The notes under the pieces are model-generated. The model did no database searches and was not told the DNA's origin. It worked only from the letters and a program-made list of their open reading frames with translations. A stretch of 64,000 bases of DNA from Panopea generosa (Eukaryota; Mollusca; Bivalvia; Adapedonta; Hiatellidae). The translations under genes and the position numbers were made by a program. Positions 23,964 to 35,345 of the stretch are shown here, one piece after another. The stretch's first letter is position 1. Each line of letters begins with the position of its first letter. The stretch is taken from contig CM055901.1 of NCBI GenBank assembly GCA_029582155.1, positions 25,577,657 to 25,641,656 of the forward strand, in the 5' to 3' direction.

Positions 23964-24271
23964 CTCCAGCAGCTGTGCTGGTAACTTCTGCCCAATTCAA
24001 TGGCCCATTGTTCTGCACATACTTGTAACATTCAGCCTGCAACTGGTACCCGACCGCATGTATTATCGCCCTTGACACTCCATACTGATTGGATAGGTCG
24101 GGACTGGAAGGGTTCACTATAGCATCAGTAGTTTGTTTTGTGATGTCGTCCATGGCAACACGAACATTGATGTTTTTTCCGACGGTAAACGAGAAGGTCA
24201 GTGGAACATCACCAAAGTCTGTATGTGCAACATCTATACCACTAGTATATGCCAGCATCGCTCGTGCTGGT
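23964..24271 (-). CDS. Macro-domain gene, exon 5 (start of macro domain)
   Basis: 308 nt, acceptor CCCATATTTAG and donor TGGAG/GTGTGT. It encodes NINVRVAMDDITKQTTDAIV followed by NPSSPDLSNQYGVSRAI. This is the GDIT..DAIVNAAN...GGGVA.AI region of a macro domain. The second Asn of VNAAN is replaced by Ser and the Gly-rich loop is not conserved, so ADP-ribosyl-hydrolase activity is unlikely. Confidence 0.9.
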
Positions 24272-24560
24272 CTAAATATGGGAAACAAATAAATAAAAAC
24301 TACTACACAGAAAATGGTACAAATGACAATTCGCATAGTGTGCTGGAAAATATTTTTATGAACTCTAATAAAACATACAGGGTGTGCACCAAACATCCGT
24401 AAAATTCCGCAAAGACTTAATAAGGAAATACAAAAATACACAAAAGACACACAATGAGAAGAAAGTAATGCTTCATCTCCAATAAACACCCCTCTCACAC
24501 GAAACAAAAAGTTTTCGCTTACATGTTAATATGCATAACTGAGTATATATATTAACTTAC

Positions 24561-25285
24561 CTTGGTTTGTTTTCTTGGAAATTAGTATCATCAGCGAATG
24601 ATATTCTTCTGTTACCACCATCAGCCCCCTCTCTTATGTATTTGACCTCATCATTTTCACTATCAGAGTCACTACTCTCGTCTTCACCTCCGAACTTATT
24701 CTGGTAAGTCCTATATTCTTGGTTGTGATGGGAATTTTTATCATTGCAAAAATCCTTTGTCTCGTAAACACCTTTCATCGGTCGCTTCCGTTCCGTTGCA
24801 TTTTCTCTCTCAGGGTCTTGAGTGTTTCGTCTTACTGTGTCTCCAAATTTATTGTATCCCATATGCCTATGCCCACTCTCTATTGCTTGCTCAGCTCTAC
24901 TCCAGTCATTATACCCACCAGCGTTTTCTTTGCTTCCACTGTTGTTATGACTTGTTGCCCCATAAGCCCTCTGTGGATTACTGTTTTTATTTTTATTTGG
25001 TTTAGAAACAAGTGGTGTTGCTTTGCTTTCATCCCGTTCTGAGGAAAATTTACTAAAATTTAAATGGTTCTGCTCAAGGTGTTCGAAGCGGGTGTCTGGC
25101 GGAGATTGAATTTGTATGTTTGGACGCTTTATTTCATGTCTTGGCTGTTCCCACCTGGGATCCGGCGCACAGGCTCCCTGTATATTTTCAATGGTTGGAG
25201 AAGTTACTGCTTCCTCTCTTGGAGAATTTATGTTGAAATCATATGCATCCAATATGTTGTCTAGATAATTTAAAGCCCACTCGAG
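24561..25285 (-). CDS. Macro-domain gene, exon 4 (charged linker)
   Basis: 725 nt, acceptor TTGTTAATTTCAG and donor CCAAG/GTAAGT. It opens LEWALNYLDNILDAYDFN, completing the last helix of the preceding KH-like segment. It then becomes a hydrophilic Asn/Ser/Arg/Glu-rich region with no recognised fold. The frame is open through the whole exon, and phase 0 in and phase 2 out fit. Confidence 0.85.
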
Positions 25286-25894
25286 CTGAAATTAACAAAT
25301 CGAAATAATTTACAATTCTTAAAATATTGATGAAGTATTTATTGATCAAGTTTTTGGTTTTACTCCATAATGTTATTTTTGTTGGTTTTGATAGTATGTA
25401 AAGAATCAAACGTGTGGTTTATGATGTTTTAAAAATGTCATTTTTACTGCGGTATTGGTTTTTGCACGTGTCCGTTATTGCAGTATGATTGATATGGCGG
25501 TGTTCCAAGTAGATGGTGAACATCTGTAGCTGATATTTATAGTTTGTTATACAAATATGCACGTGCTCATTGTAATTGGGAACATTTACTTCCATTAATC
25601 TATGTGGTGTTTTATACTGTCTAAATGGATTGTTATTTGTTACTTAGGAGTGTTTTTAAAGATGTATATTATATGACCTGTTTACTATCAATAAACTATA
25701 CTGAATTTATGTGTAATTAATTTTCAAGACTTTGATGCAAAACACATCTAAGTCAAGTCCTTAGACATTTTATCAAGCAAAACTGCGCATATAATGTAAT
25801 TTTCACATTAATTTTTAAAAATGAGGGTAAATTTAACACTTACACTTAAAACAACTTTTTCAATTACCTTCATATTAAAATAAGTGTTTGCAAA

Positions 25895-25990
25895 GCGGGC
25901 TGCTACTGTAGTGGATAGAGTGATTGCCGCTCATGCAAGAGGTTGCTTGCTCGATCCACAGCTTGACTCGATGCCTCTTAAAAATAGAGA
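25895..25990 (+). mobile_element. tRNA-like SINE relic
   Basis: gtagtggatagagtgattgc resembles an A box. cttgctcgatccacagc about 45 bp later resembles a B box. The pairing is too poor for a functional tRNA. It sits in intron 3 of the macro-domain gene. Confidence 0.35.
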
Positions 25991-26177
25991 CATTATTGGC
26001 TCTATCCATGAAGCGGACTCGAGAGCAGTTTGTATAAGCATTCAGATTTCTTCGCAATTAGGCTAAAATAAATTAGTATAAACTAAATAACATGTTACTG
26101 GACTATCTAGTGACAAAGTATGATTTATGATTGAATTAATCAGCTTAAAACAAACTAGATATAAATGACGCGTATAC

Positions 26178-26333
26178 CTGGTGCCATGTTCCTGCTAACT
26201 CATATGTCTCTTTCTCATAGGAAAAGTTGACAGACACTTCACCAATGAACTGGATCTCTTCCACGATATGTGGGTTCGTACTGATAAACTTACAAACATT
26301 CTGTTCAAGGTCGACCACAACATGCTTAAAAAC
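26178..26333 (-). CDS. Macro-domain gene, exon 3 (KH-like segment)
   Basis: 156 nt (52 codons, phase 0 both sides), acceptor AATTATCTTCAG and donor CACCAG/GTATAC. It encodes VFKHVVVDLEQNVCKFI, then EEIQFIGEVSVNF and YELAGTWHQ. The strand-helix-strand pattern ending in .l.G....v..A...i resembles the degenerate KH domains that follow the RRM in PARP10/14. This is a weak family match. Confidence 0.8.
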
Positions 26334-27210
26334 CTGAAGATAATTTAATGTACAAATAAATAATACCATATTCTAGGAGATATACATTTTTAATACCCCT
26401 CACCTTCTTAATACATCTTACATGCAGTGTATACATGTAGTAATAGTTAAAGGATATTACCCGCCCTCAATACAAAACCTATAAATAGGTGGATGGGGTA
26501 TAGCCAATGAATCTTTCCTAAAACAAAAATATGTAAGAGAAACATTAGCTCTCAGTCTCATTGTATATTTTTTAACATACCAGTTTATCACTTTGTATCT
26601 TGCTGCTTGGATTTAAGTTCAGTTGCATGTGAATAATATTGCACATGTTAATTTTATATCACAATGTCTGGGGTCAAGATAACAACATTGTATTGTATTG
26701 AGTTTTCTCTCCGATTAAATGTAGGGTCTAATAATTGGGATATGCCAGATTGGACAAAACAATTTATTTTCTGCAATAATTATTTCCAATAACCAATGTG
26801 AACTGGCCTAATATGTTTGGACTAGATAGAACCTAGTCATGTCATTCCCAGATATTATCTGTTCAGAAGACTCAACTGCTTTATAAATAACATAATTAAT
26901 AATAAGTCATGTTTCGATCTGAGTTCCACTTTGGGTCATCATATGTATTTTATACAAGATGTTTGCCCCAAAGATTTTTGGTATGTTCTATATATATTCA
27001 AGATTAATATTCTTTGTAAATTATCTTAATTATTTTAAATGGTTTCAACATCACCATCAATTATTTAATTGATGTACACAATGTGATGACCTGAAATAAT
27101 TTAGTTCACTGCAAAAGGTTTGTTTTAGAAAGTTTTCTTACAACGTCATTTTAAATGGTCAGTTTGAGTGCATACTCAATTCAAGCTGTTCTGTACTATT
27201 TGGATCTCAC

Positions 27211-27284
27211 CTGTTTGGGCAGAGCAGCCACGGAAACGTCTTTACTACATAACTGATGTTTCTTCGACAGAAGGGCTTGGACAA
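27211..27284 (-). CDS. Macro-domain gene, exon 2 (end of RRM)
   Basis: A 74-nt micro-exon, acceptor TTCCTTTGCTTCAG and donor CCAAACAG/GTGAGA. It encodes VVQALLSKKHQLCSKDVSVA then ALPKQ. This is the closing helix and strand of an RRM (A..vL...H.l....v.V). It restores frame between exon 1 (phase 1) and exon 3 (phase 0), which is strong evidence that it is real. Confidence 0.82.
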
Positions 27285-27429
27285 CTGAAGCAAAGGAAAT
27301 TTGAGCTTAATATGCACAATAAAAATGCAATTTACATAATTATATATAGAAATATTATTGATACAAACAGGGAATTTGAGACAGGTCCTCGGTACAAGCC
27401 ATGGAACAATATTTAGTTAAAAGATGTTA

Positions 27430-28440
27430 CGTTATGTAACATTCACAAGTAAATGGCAAGTAGATGTTACAATATGCAACGAAAGCAAATAAAATATTTC
27501 CATGAAAATGCAAGAAAAATACTTCTATAAAATGCAACATTCACAAGTAAAACATTTCCATACTATGCAACATTCGCAAGTAAAATATTTCTATGATATA
27601 AAACATACGCAAGTAAGATGAAGCTGTGATATGCAACACTCACAAGTAAAATATTTCTACAATATACAACATGCGCAAGTAATATGTAGCTGCAATATGC
27701 AACATTCACAAGTAAAATATTTCTACCAAATACAACATATGCAAGTAAGAAATAGCAGCGATATGTAACATTTGCAAGTAAAATATTTCTACGATATACA
27801 ACATACACAAGTAAGATGTAGCTGCAATATACAACATACACAAGTAAAATGTGGCTGCGATATACAACATACACAAGAACGATGTGGCTGCAATATACAA
27901 CATATACAAGTAAAATGTAGCTACCATATACAACATACACAAGTAAGATGTGGCTGAGATATACAACATTCACAAGTAAAATGTGGCTGAGATATATAAC
28001 ATACACAAGTAAGATGTAGTTACAATATACAACACACACAAGTAAAATGTTACTGCGATATATAACCTACGCATGTAAAATGTAGCTAAGATATATAACA
28101 TACACAAGTAAAATGTAGATGTGATATACAACATACACAAGTAAGATGTAGCTGCGATATGCAACATTCTCAAGTAAAATATTTCTACGATATACAACAT
28201 ACGCAAGTAAGATGAAGCTACAATATACAACATACACAAGTAAAATGTAGCTGTGATATACAACATACACATGTAAAATAAAGTCATGATATACAACATA
28301 TGCATGTATAATGTAGCTGTGATATACAACATACGCATGTATAATGTAGCTGCGATATACAACATATGTATGTACAATGTAGCTGCAATATACAACATAC
28401 GCATGTATAATGTAGCTGAGATATGCAGCAGCTAGTCAGA
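27430..28440. repeat. 33-bp tandem array in intron 1 (~27 copies)
   Basis: The unit is aagtaaaatgtagctg followed by cgatatacaacatacac, period 33. Because 33 is a multiple of 3, it creates long spurious minus-strand frames of 11-residue repeats. The copies are more diverged on the left. Confidence 0.92.
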
Positions 28441-28576
28441 AACACAGCCAAACTTTGCTTGTTTATGTAGGCCTTGATTCTCTATAAAAGATTATTAGTA
28501 AAATACCAAGACTGGCTTAAATATCTTGCTGATTTTGCTGCATATGTTCCTAACAGGGAATGAATGCTTGTAAAAT

Positions 28577-28578
<2 letters not shown>

Positions 28579-28620
<42 letters not shown>
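28579..28620. repeat. (TG)n microsatellite
   Basis: An uninterrupted TG run of about 42 bp in intron 1 of the macro-domain gene. Confidence 0.98.
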
Positions 28621-28622
<2 letters not shown>

Positions 28623-28699
28623 GTTCTGAAAAGAACAATGAGGCCTTGGGTAAATCTGGTAAAGGTCACTGATACAACATAGAAAACGGTTTCCTCTCA

Positions 28700-30470
28700 A
28701 TAACTTTTCCTTTAAATTTTATAAATTCCTTATTTAGAATTTGATGAAATTAAGTGAGTGGGTTACTTAAATGAAAATGAAGCTTGAGATTTGGTTTAAT
28801 GTAAATCGGGACAGTGTCGCTGCTACTAAAACAGGAAATATAGTAATTGCTTAATAACTGAAGTTTCCTTCGAGACATGTTGATGGCAGTGTGTATATGT
28901 TTCTGACATGGACAGGTAGCCTTGAATTTGTTTTGAAGTGAATTGGGTCAAGGTCACTGTACCTAAAATTAGAAAAAATGTTTTTTGTTCAGTATATTTA
29001 GTGTTTTTTTTCTTCAGATATTTTTAGAAATGTTTGGCTTCATTTACACACAGCATTTATAATGCTTCAGGGTAATCCCCATTTATGGATTATACAATTG
29101 TTGTTGAATCAAAAGTTTTCACAGTCAAAGCCAAAAGGTGGATCATCCGTGTCAGATGGACACATTTCTACTTCTTTCTTTCCTATTTAATGTTAGGTTG
29201 AAAGCCGTAGTGTTTTTGTAGCTATGAATATGGTGGACCTTTCAGGAGCCTCTCTTTATAAATAGTTTTAATAGTTGTTTTAATTAATTAAATGAGTTTT
29301 ACCTATGTATTGCATATTATTTCATTAGCTCTTTCAAATACTGAAACTCTTTAATAATGAGTTCACTACAAATCCTGGCAATTTACCTCCTCTTTATGTA
29401 AATGTTATGGACAGTAAAATATTCAAGTATCCGTTGGTTAAAAGATTCTGTGATCTTGGTTCACAATAATAATACCTTCTATTTTTATTCATTGTAATCT
29501 CCATTTTTTAAAGAAGATACATCAGTATTTTTCAAAATTGGCTCAAAATATTTTTTCCAATATATCATGCCTATATATACTCACTGACCCCGTATTCCCA
29601 AAAGGATATCTATTTAAATATGCTTATAGAATATATTAAAAGGAGATTTCCTAACTTTGGCTACAGACCTAGTTTTTACCAAAAAAGATTTCCCGCTTAA
29701 AAGTGGAGCATATTTTCTGATGTATTATACAAATTACATGATTTCATTTGATTTCAATTTGATCCATTATACAAGTTTTCACTTAATCTTAGAAAGAGTC
29801 TCAATGATGATGCAAGGTTGTCAAGCAGTATTTAAGTGTTGACTATTTTTAGAACAATGATTTCGTTTCAAGTTTACCACTCCAATTTAATTATTAATTT
29901 TGTCACATTTTGGTGAAATCTGGCCAATCAAACCATCCAGATTTATTTATTAATGATAATTAGATGCTTTTTATCAAACAAGTGTTTTAATTTTTAAGAT
30001 ATTTTTAGCGTTTTTTTACTGATATGCTCCCTATAAAAGGTTAAGCATCAGTGTCAACATTTATTTTACGAATGCATGCTCACAAATAAAATAATATTTT
30101 AGATAAGTGTAAAATGGGAATATTAATCCCCATATCTATAAGAAAATCTTCAGTTTAACAGGGGTGGTTTTTGTTGCATTTATTTCTTCTTTTTTTTTAA
30201 ATATGAGTAAATAACTTTAATATTGCTTTTAAAACACAGTTAAAACTAATGAAAATCAACTTTGAGTTACTTTTTTCAATGATAAAACAAAGTACGAAAA
30301 TATAATGTCTTCCAATCATTTATCTTAGATCCCCTATCCAAAATAAAAATAAAATCAATGCTGTGCATACATTTATAATTGTGTAATTCATTTATATATA
30401 TGCATCTTATAAATTGTTCATAACCATATGAAATGGTCTTGCTTTTAAGAAATTGGCACAAGACAAAAAG
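28700..30470. other. Intron 1 sequence, no gene seen
   Basis: AT-rich intronic DNA. The segment at about 29520-29640 resembles the reverse complement of 58110-58200, so a dispersed repeat is present. No exon was found here. Confidence 0.4.
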
Positions 30471-30477
30471 TCATGTT

Positions 30478-33235
30478 TCTCAATCAGTTACTCAGTCTGT
30501 CACTCACTCGCGTTCCAATATAACCAACTTGCACAATATATCTCTCAATAACTCATTCATTCACTCACTTAACCATTCACTAAGTCCATTACTCCATTAA
30601 TGAAAAATTCATTTACTCACCCAATATATCATTCTATCACCCACTAGCCAAAAAGACCAACTCACTCACTCACTTTTCATATACAACTCATGCAATATAT
30701 CACTCACTAACTCACGCATTTACTCACTCAACTACTCACTAATTCCATTACTCCATTAATGAATAATTCATTCACTCACACAATAAATCATTCTATCACC
30801 CACTCATCAAACAGACCAACTCATTTACTCTCTCTTTTCAATATACAACTTGTGCAATATATCACTCACTAACTCACTCACTTAACCACTCACTAACTCC
30901 ATTACTCCATTAATGAATAATACATTCACTCACCTAATATATCATTTTATCACCCACTCACTAAACAGAACAACTCAATCTCTCTCTCTTCAATATACAA
31001 CTCAACAATATATCATTCACTAACTCATCCATTCACTCACTTAACCACTCACTAATTCCATTAATGAATAATTCATTCACTCACCTAATACATCATTCTA
31101 TCACCCACTCACCAAACAGACCAACTCACTCATTCTCTCTCTCTTCAATATGCAACTCATGCAATATATCACTCACTTACTAATCCATTCACTCACTTAA
31201 CCATTCACTAATTTCATTAATGAATAATTCATTCACTCACCTAATATATCATTCTATCACCCACTCACCAAACAGACCAACTCACTCATTCTCTCTCTCT
31301 CTCTCTCTCTCTTCAATATGCAACTCATGCAATATATCACTCACTAACTCATCCATTCACTCACTTAACCATTCACTAATGTCATTAATGAATAATTCAT
31401 TCACTCACCTAATGTATCATTCTATCACCCACTTACCAAACAGACCAACTCACTCATTCTCTCTCTCTCTCTTCAATATGCAACTCGTGCAATAAATCAC
31501 TCACTAACTCATCCATTCACTCACTTAACCCCTCACTAATTTCATTAATGAATAATTCATTCACTCGCCTAATACATCATTCTATCACCCGCTCACCAAA
31601 CAGACCAACTCATTCATTCTCTCTTTTTAATATACAACTCATGCAATATATCACCCACTAACTCACTCATTCCCTCACTTAACCACTCACTTAGTTCATT
31701 ACTCAATTATTGAATAATTCATTAACTCACCCAATATTTCACTCTATCACCCACTCATCAAACAGACCAACTCATTCACTCTCCCTTTTCAATATACAAC
31801 TTGTGCAATATATCATTCACTAAATCACTCACTTAACCACTCACTAAGTCCATTATTCCATTGATAATAACTCATTCACTCTCCCAATAAATCATCCTAT
31901 CACCCATTCAATAAACAGACCAACACACTCACTTTCACTTTTCGGTATACAACTCATGCAATATATCACTCACTAACTCACTCATTCACTCACCTAACAA
32001 CTCACTAAATCTTTTACTCCATTGATAAATAATTCATTCACTCACCCAATAAACCATTCTATCACCCACTCAATAAACAGGCCAACTCACTCACTCCCAC
32101 TTTTCAGTAAACAACTCATGCAATATATCACTCACTAACTCACTCATTCACTCACCTAACCACTCACTAAGTCCATTACTCCATTTATAATAATTCATTC
32201 ACTCACCCAATAAATCATTCTATCACCCACTCACTAAACAGACCAACTCACTCACTCTCACTTTTCAGTATACAACTCATGCAATATATCACTCACTAAC
32301 TCACTCATTCACTCACCTAACCACTCACTAAGTCTTTTACTCCATTGATAAATAATTCATTCACTCTCCCAATAAATCATTCTATCACCCACTCAATAAA
32401 CAGGCCAACTCACTCGCTCCCAATTTTCAGTAAACAACTCATGCAATATATCACTCACTAACTCACTCATTCACTCACCTAACCACTCACTAAGTCCATT
32501 ACTCCATTTATAATAATTCATTCACTCACCCAATAAATCATTCTATCACCCACTCACTAAACAGACCAACTCACTCACTCTCACTTTTCAGTATACAACT
32601 CATGCAATATATCACTCACTAACTCACTCATTCACTCACTTAACCACTAACTAAGTCCATTACTCTATTGATAAATAACTCATTCACTCTCCCAATAAAT
32701 CTATCTATCACCCACTCAATAAACAGGCCAACTCACTCACTCTCACTTTTCAGTATACAACTCATGCAATGTATCACTCACTAACTCACTCATTCACTCA
32801 CTTAACCACTAACTAAGTCCATTACTCTATTGATAAATAATTCATTCACTCTCCCAATAAATCTATCTATCACCCACTCAATAAACAGGCCAACTCACTC
32901 ACTCCCACTTTTCAGTATACAACTCATGCAATATATCACTCACTAACTCACTCATTCACTCACTAAGTCCATTACTCCATTTATAATAATTCATTCACTC
33001 ACCCAATCAATCATTCTATCACCCACTCACTAAACAGACCAACTCACTCACTCTCACTTTTCAGTATACAACTCATGCAATATATCACTCACTAACTCAC
33101 TCATTCACTCACTTAGTCCATTACTCCATTTATAATAATTCATTCACTCACCCAATCAATCATTCTATCACCCACTCACTAAACAGACCAACTCACTCAC
33201 TCTCACTTTTCAGTATACAACTCATGCAATATATC
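30478..33235. repeat. ~160-bp tandem array rich in (ACTC), ~17 copies, intron 1
   Basis: Each unit carries catgcaatatatcactcac, a block of cactcact repeats, ccattactccat, aataattcattcactcac and a ccaactcactcactctca stretch. The spacing of gcaatata was about 160-162 bp over several units (32281, 32443, 32603). The unit length is close to a nucleosome repeat. Confidence 0.92.
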
Positions 33236-33506
33236 AATAACTTACTAATCTCACTTTTCGATACACAACTTACACAATATATATATATTAATAGATAACC
33301 CACTCACTCAGTCCAATGCTCATAAATTCATTTACTCACCCAACTCACTCACTCTCATTCAGTCGTTCAATCACTTATTTACCAACCCAATTCCTAAACA
33401 CCTGTCTATTCAAGTACTCACTCACTCAATCAATCATCAAATCAATCAATCAATCAATACATCAAATTGACATGCAGTTTAATATAAAAATAGTTAGTTT
33501 TATCAC

Positions 33507-33663
33507 CTTTTGATTCATGAAACAGCACAACTGCCGAGTTATGTGGAAGTGGGTGGAGTATCTGCCTCACATGACCCCCACCATTTTTGGGATTGCTGAA
33601 ATACATCTTTAGATGCTTCTCTGTCACTTCGTCAGACAGGTTGGTCACGTGGACACCAGACAT
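33507..33663 (-). CDS. Macro-domain gene, exon 1 coding (start of RRM)
   Basis: The start ATG is at 33663 (ACAAAAATG context) and the donor AAAAG/GTGATA is at 33506. It encodes MSGVHVTNLSDEVTEKHLKM, then YFSNPKNGGGHVR and NSAVVLFHESK. VHVTNL is an RNP2-like strand, and LKMYFSNPKNGGG matches the LELYFENKRRSGGG pattern of PARP10/14-type RRMs. An acceptor (ATTGTTTTGCAG) at about 33700 implies an upstream non-coding exon and argues against the upstream in-frame ATG at 33726. Confidence 0.82.
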
Positions 33664-33825
33664 TTTTGTTGTTATTGCAAAACAACCTGCCAATATTAAC
33701 TGCAAAACAATACATGTATTTATCATTTACATATTGCGAGATCGGCAACTCATATCAAGGAAGGAAAAAAGTACAAATTTTCGTGAAAATGGTGAAAACA
33801 TTATGTGTACACTTGCACCCTTCCC

Positions 33826-33850
33826 CCCACCCCCCCCCCCCCCCCACCCT
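33826..33850. repeat. Poly-C tract
   Basis: A C-rich run with few interruptions upstream of the first coding exon of the macro-domain gene. Confidence 0.9.
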
Positions 33851-34359
33851 CTCCCCGCGGCCAATACCTGCTTACCACCCACTCAACACTCCAGTCTCAA
33901 TGACATTTGGGAACCATCTCTGAGATTTACAAAATCCACACTAGGCCCCCACCCACCCTTCTGAATATGTAGGCTAATATATATGGCCTACTCCGGACCG
34001 AATATGTGTTGATTTCACATACAGAATATTAGGCTACTCACCGTTTACAAGTTATTTTTACACAACAAATACACTCCTGTCTCCTGGCAGTAGGTAATGT
34101 AATTAGAAAGGTACATCTGAAGGGAACTGGCTACAATGGACAAAATACAAACCGAAAATTGAGTTTCCAATTTTGTGTAGTTTCGTTATCGAATTGTGTT
34201 ACCCCACCCGGTCCCGCCAGTTGTTCAAACTACGCAGCTTTTTATTGGTAGTTGTGAATTGTTAAATGCTAATTAAAGTAAATATAAACATCGCAATATT
34301 TGTTTGTATCGTTTTAACTGTTAATATCGATATAGGCCTATTTGTTTATTTAAACTTAC

Positions 34360-34430
34360 CTTTTAGCTGTCGCTGTTGTGTGTGTGTGTGATTCGCTATT
34401 AGGTTTTCCCCTCAGTGTTTAAAACGAAAG
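34360..34430 (-). other. Putative 5' non-coding exon and promoter side of the macro-domain gene
   Basis: On the minus strand, GCTAAAAG/GTAAGT gives a strong donor at 34360, with no ATG-led frame before it. This is consistent with a 5' untranslated exon spliced to the acceptor at about 33700. The transcription start is not located, so the outer boundary is a guess. Confidence 0.45.
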
Positions 34431-34450
34431 TAGAGTTATCGGGCGAGAGT

Positions 34451-34518
34451 GTAGTCTTCATCATCTGCGACGCTTGTTTTTCGAAAATCACACAAGCGTT
34501 GAAGATGACCAAGACTAC
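34451..34518. repeat. Hairpin related to the 5306-5750 element ends
   Basis: The left arm gtagtcttcatcatctgcga...cgcttgt and the right arm ending ...aagactac are near-perfect reverse complements (27 bp each). They match the termini of the foldback at 5306-5750. The hairpin lies just upstream of the putative 5' exon of the macro-domain gene. Confidence 0.75.
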
Positions 34519-35345
34519 CATGAAGCTTTTCATTTGAATTCAATAGAATACACAATGTTAAAAATAGATTCAACAGTAGGCCATTATATGCACATATGTT
34601 GTTTATATACTGTAAAAGTACAGAACAGAAGTGGAAGAATATAAAGTTTCATAATCGATTATGTATGAGTCAGGCCCATGCGATTGTCACAAGACAACAT
34701 GATATCTTGACAATATGTTGCATTTAATCTGAGCTGGCTTGACGAGGCTGATGCGGAAATAAAAAGTGAACAAAGGCTGTGATTTCATCAAATTTACCAG
34801 GCGTGAATGCTCTTATCAGGCAAATATTAGGTATGTTGTATTTTTATTTTTAAATAGATCTAGATCTACATTGTTTTGAAACCCGGAGTTCCTTCCGATA
34901 CAAACATGGGAATCGCACGATAGCGAAGGTGGAGATTTACAAACATGCTTTTTTTATACAAAAACACATTACTATAGAAAGGTGTGCTATTGAGAACGTG
35001 TCCGTTGTTGTCCAGTTGTATAGCGCACTAAGATCGGAACGTTATGGGCTGGATCCTCGCCATAGGTTTGTGTGGTGTCCTCGAGCAAAACACTTTATTC
35101 GCATACTATATATGCGTAGTACTGGCTGTACCCAGGAAGACTCCGAGATTTATTTTTCTAAGTTGTAAGAACTTGTTTCACAGTCGATGTAAAATGAAAA
35201 AGTTAAAGCTAAATATGTACAGTGTTTTAATACACACACAGTGTATGTATGTATGTATGTAGCACCTTTAAATGATGTACTGCATATCGTGCTATACATG
35301 CGATAGTATATTACATAATTGCATGTAATATAGAGGGGTTATATA

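Larger units (their letters stand above)
16150..34430 (-). other. Gene span: RRM-KH-macro domain protein, PARP14-like without ART domain
   Basis: Nine coding exons joined by GT-AG introns keep one frame for 2,730 nt (909 aa plus stop). Predicted order: RRM aa 1-77, KH-like segment about 78-145, charged linker to about 385, macro domain about 385-595, Asp/Glu/Ser-rich tail 600-909. RRM followed by KH-like and macro modules is the N-terminal plan of PARP14/PARP10-type proteins, which act in nucleo-cytoplasmic ADP-ribose signalling and innate defence in vertebrates. Here the ORF stops in the acidic tail with no WWE or ADP-ribosyltransferase domain, so the protein can at most read ADP-ribose. Intron 1 (27285-33506) and intron 6 (20507-22866) are swollen by minisatellites, and intron 8 holds a Tigger-like element. 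Exon boundaries and frame are seen; the family assignment is from motif recall; function is inference. Confidence 0.82.

Noticed and set aside
27563..28404. Minus-strand ORFs of 11-residue hydrophobic repeats (ILLVYVVYCSY type)
   Set aside because: By-product of the 33-bp intronic array; open in more than one frame.
31220..31495. Ser/His/Thr-rich plus-strand ORF
   Set aside because: Arises from CACTCACT-rich units of the 160-bp satellite.
33664..33726. Upstream in-frame ATG giving a signal-peptide-like start (MINTCIVLQLILAG) before the RRM
   Set aside because: A good splice acceptor lies between it and the RRM ATG, the RRM starts naturally at 33663, and the protein family is cytosolic or nuclear.
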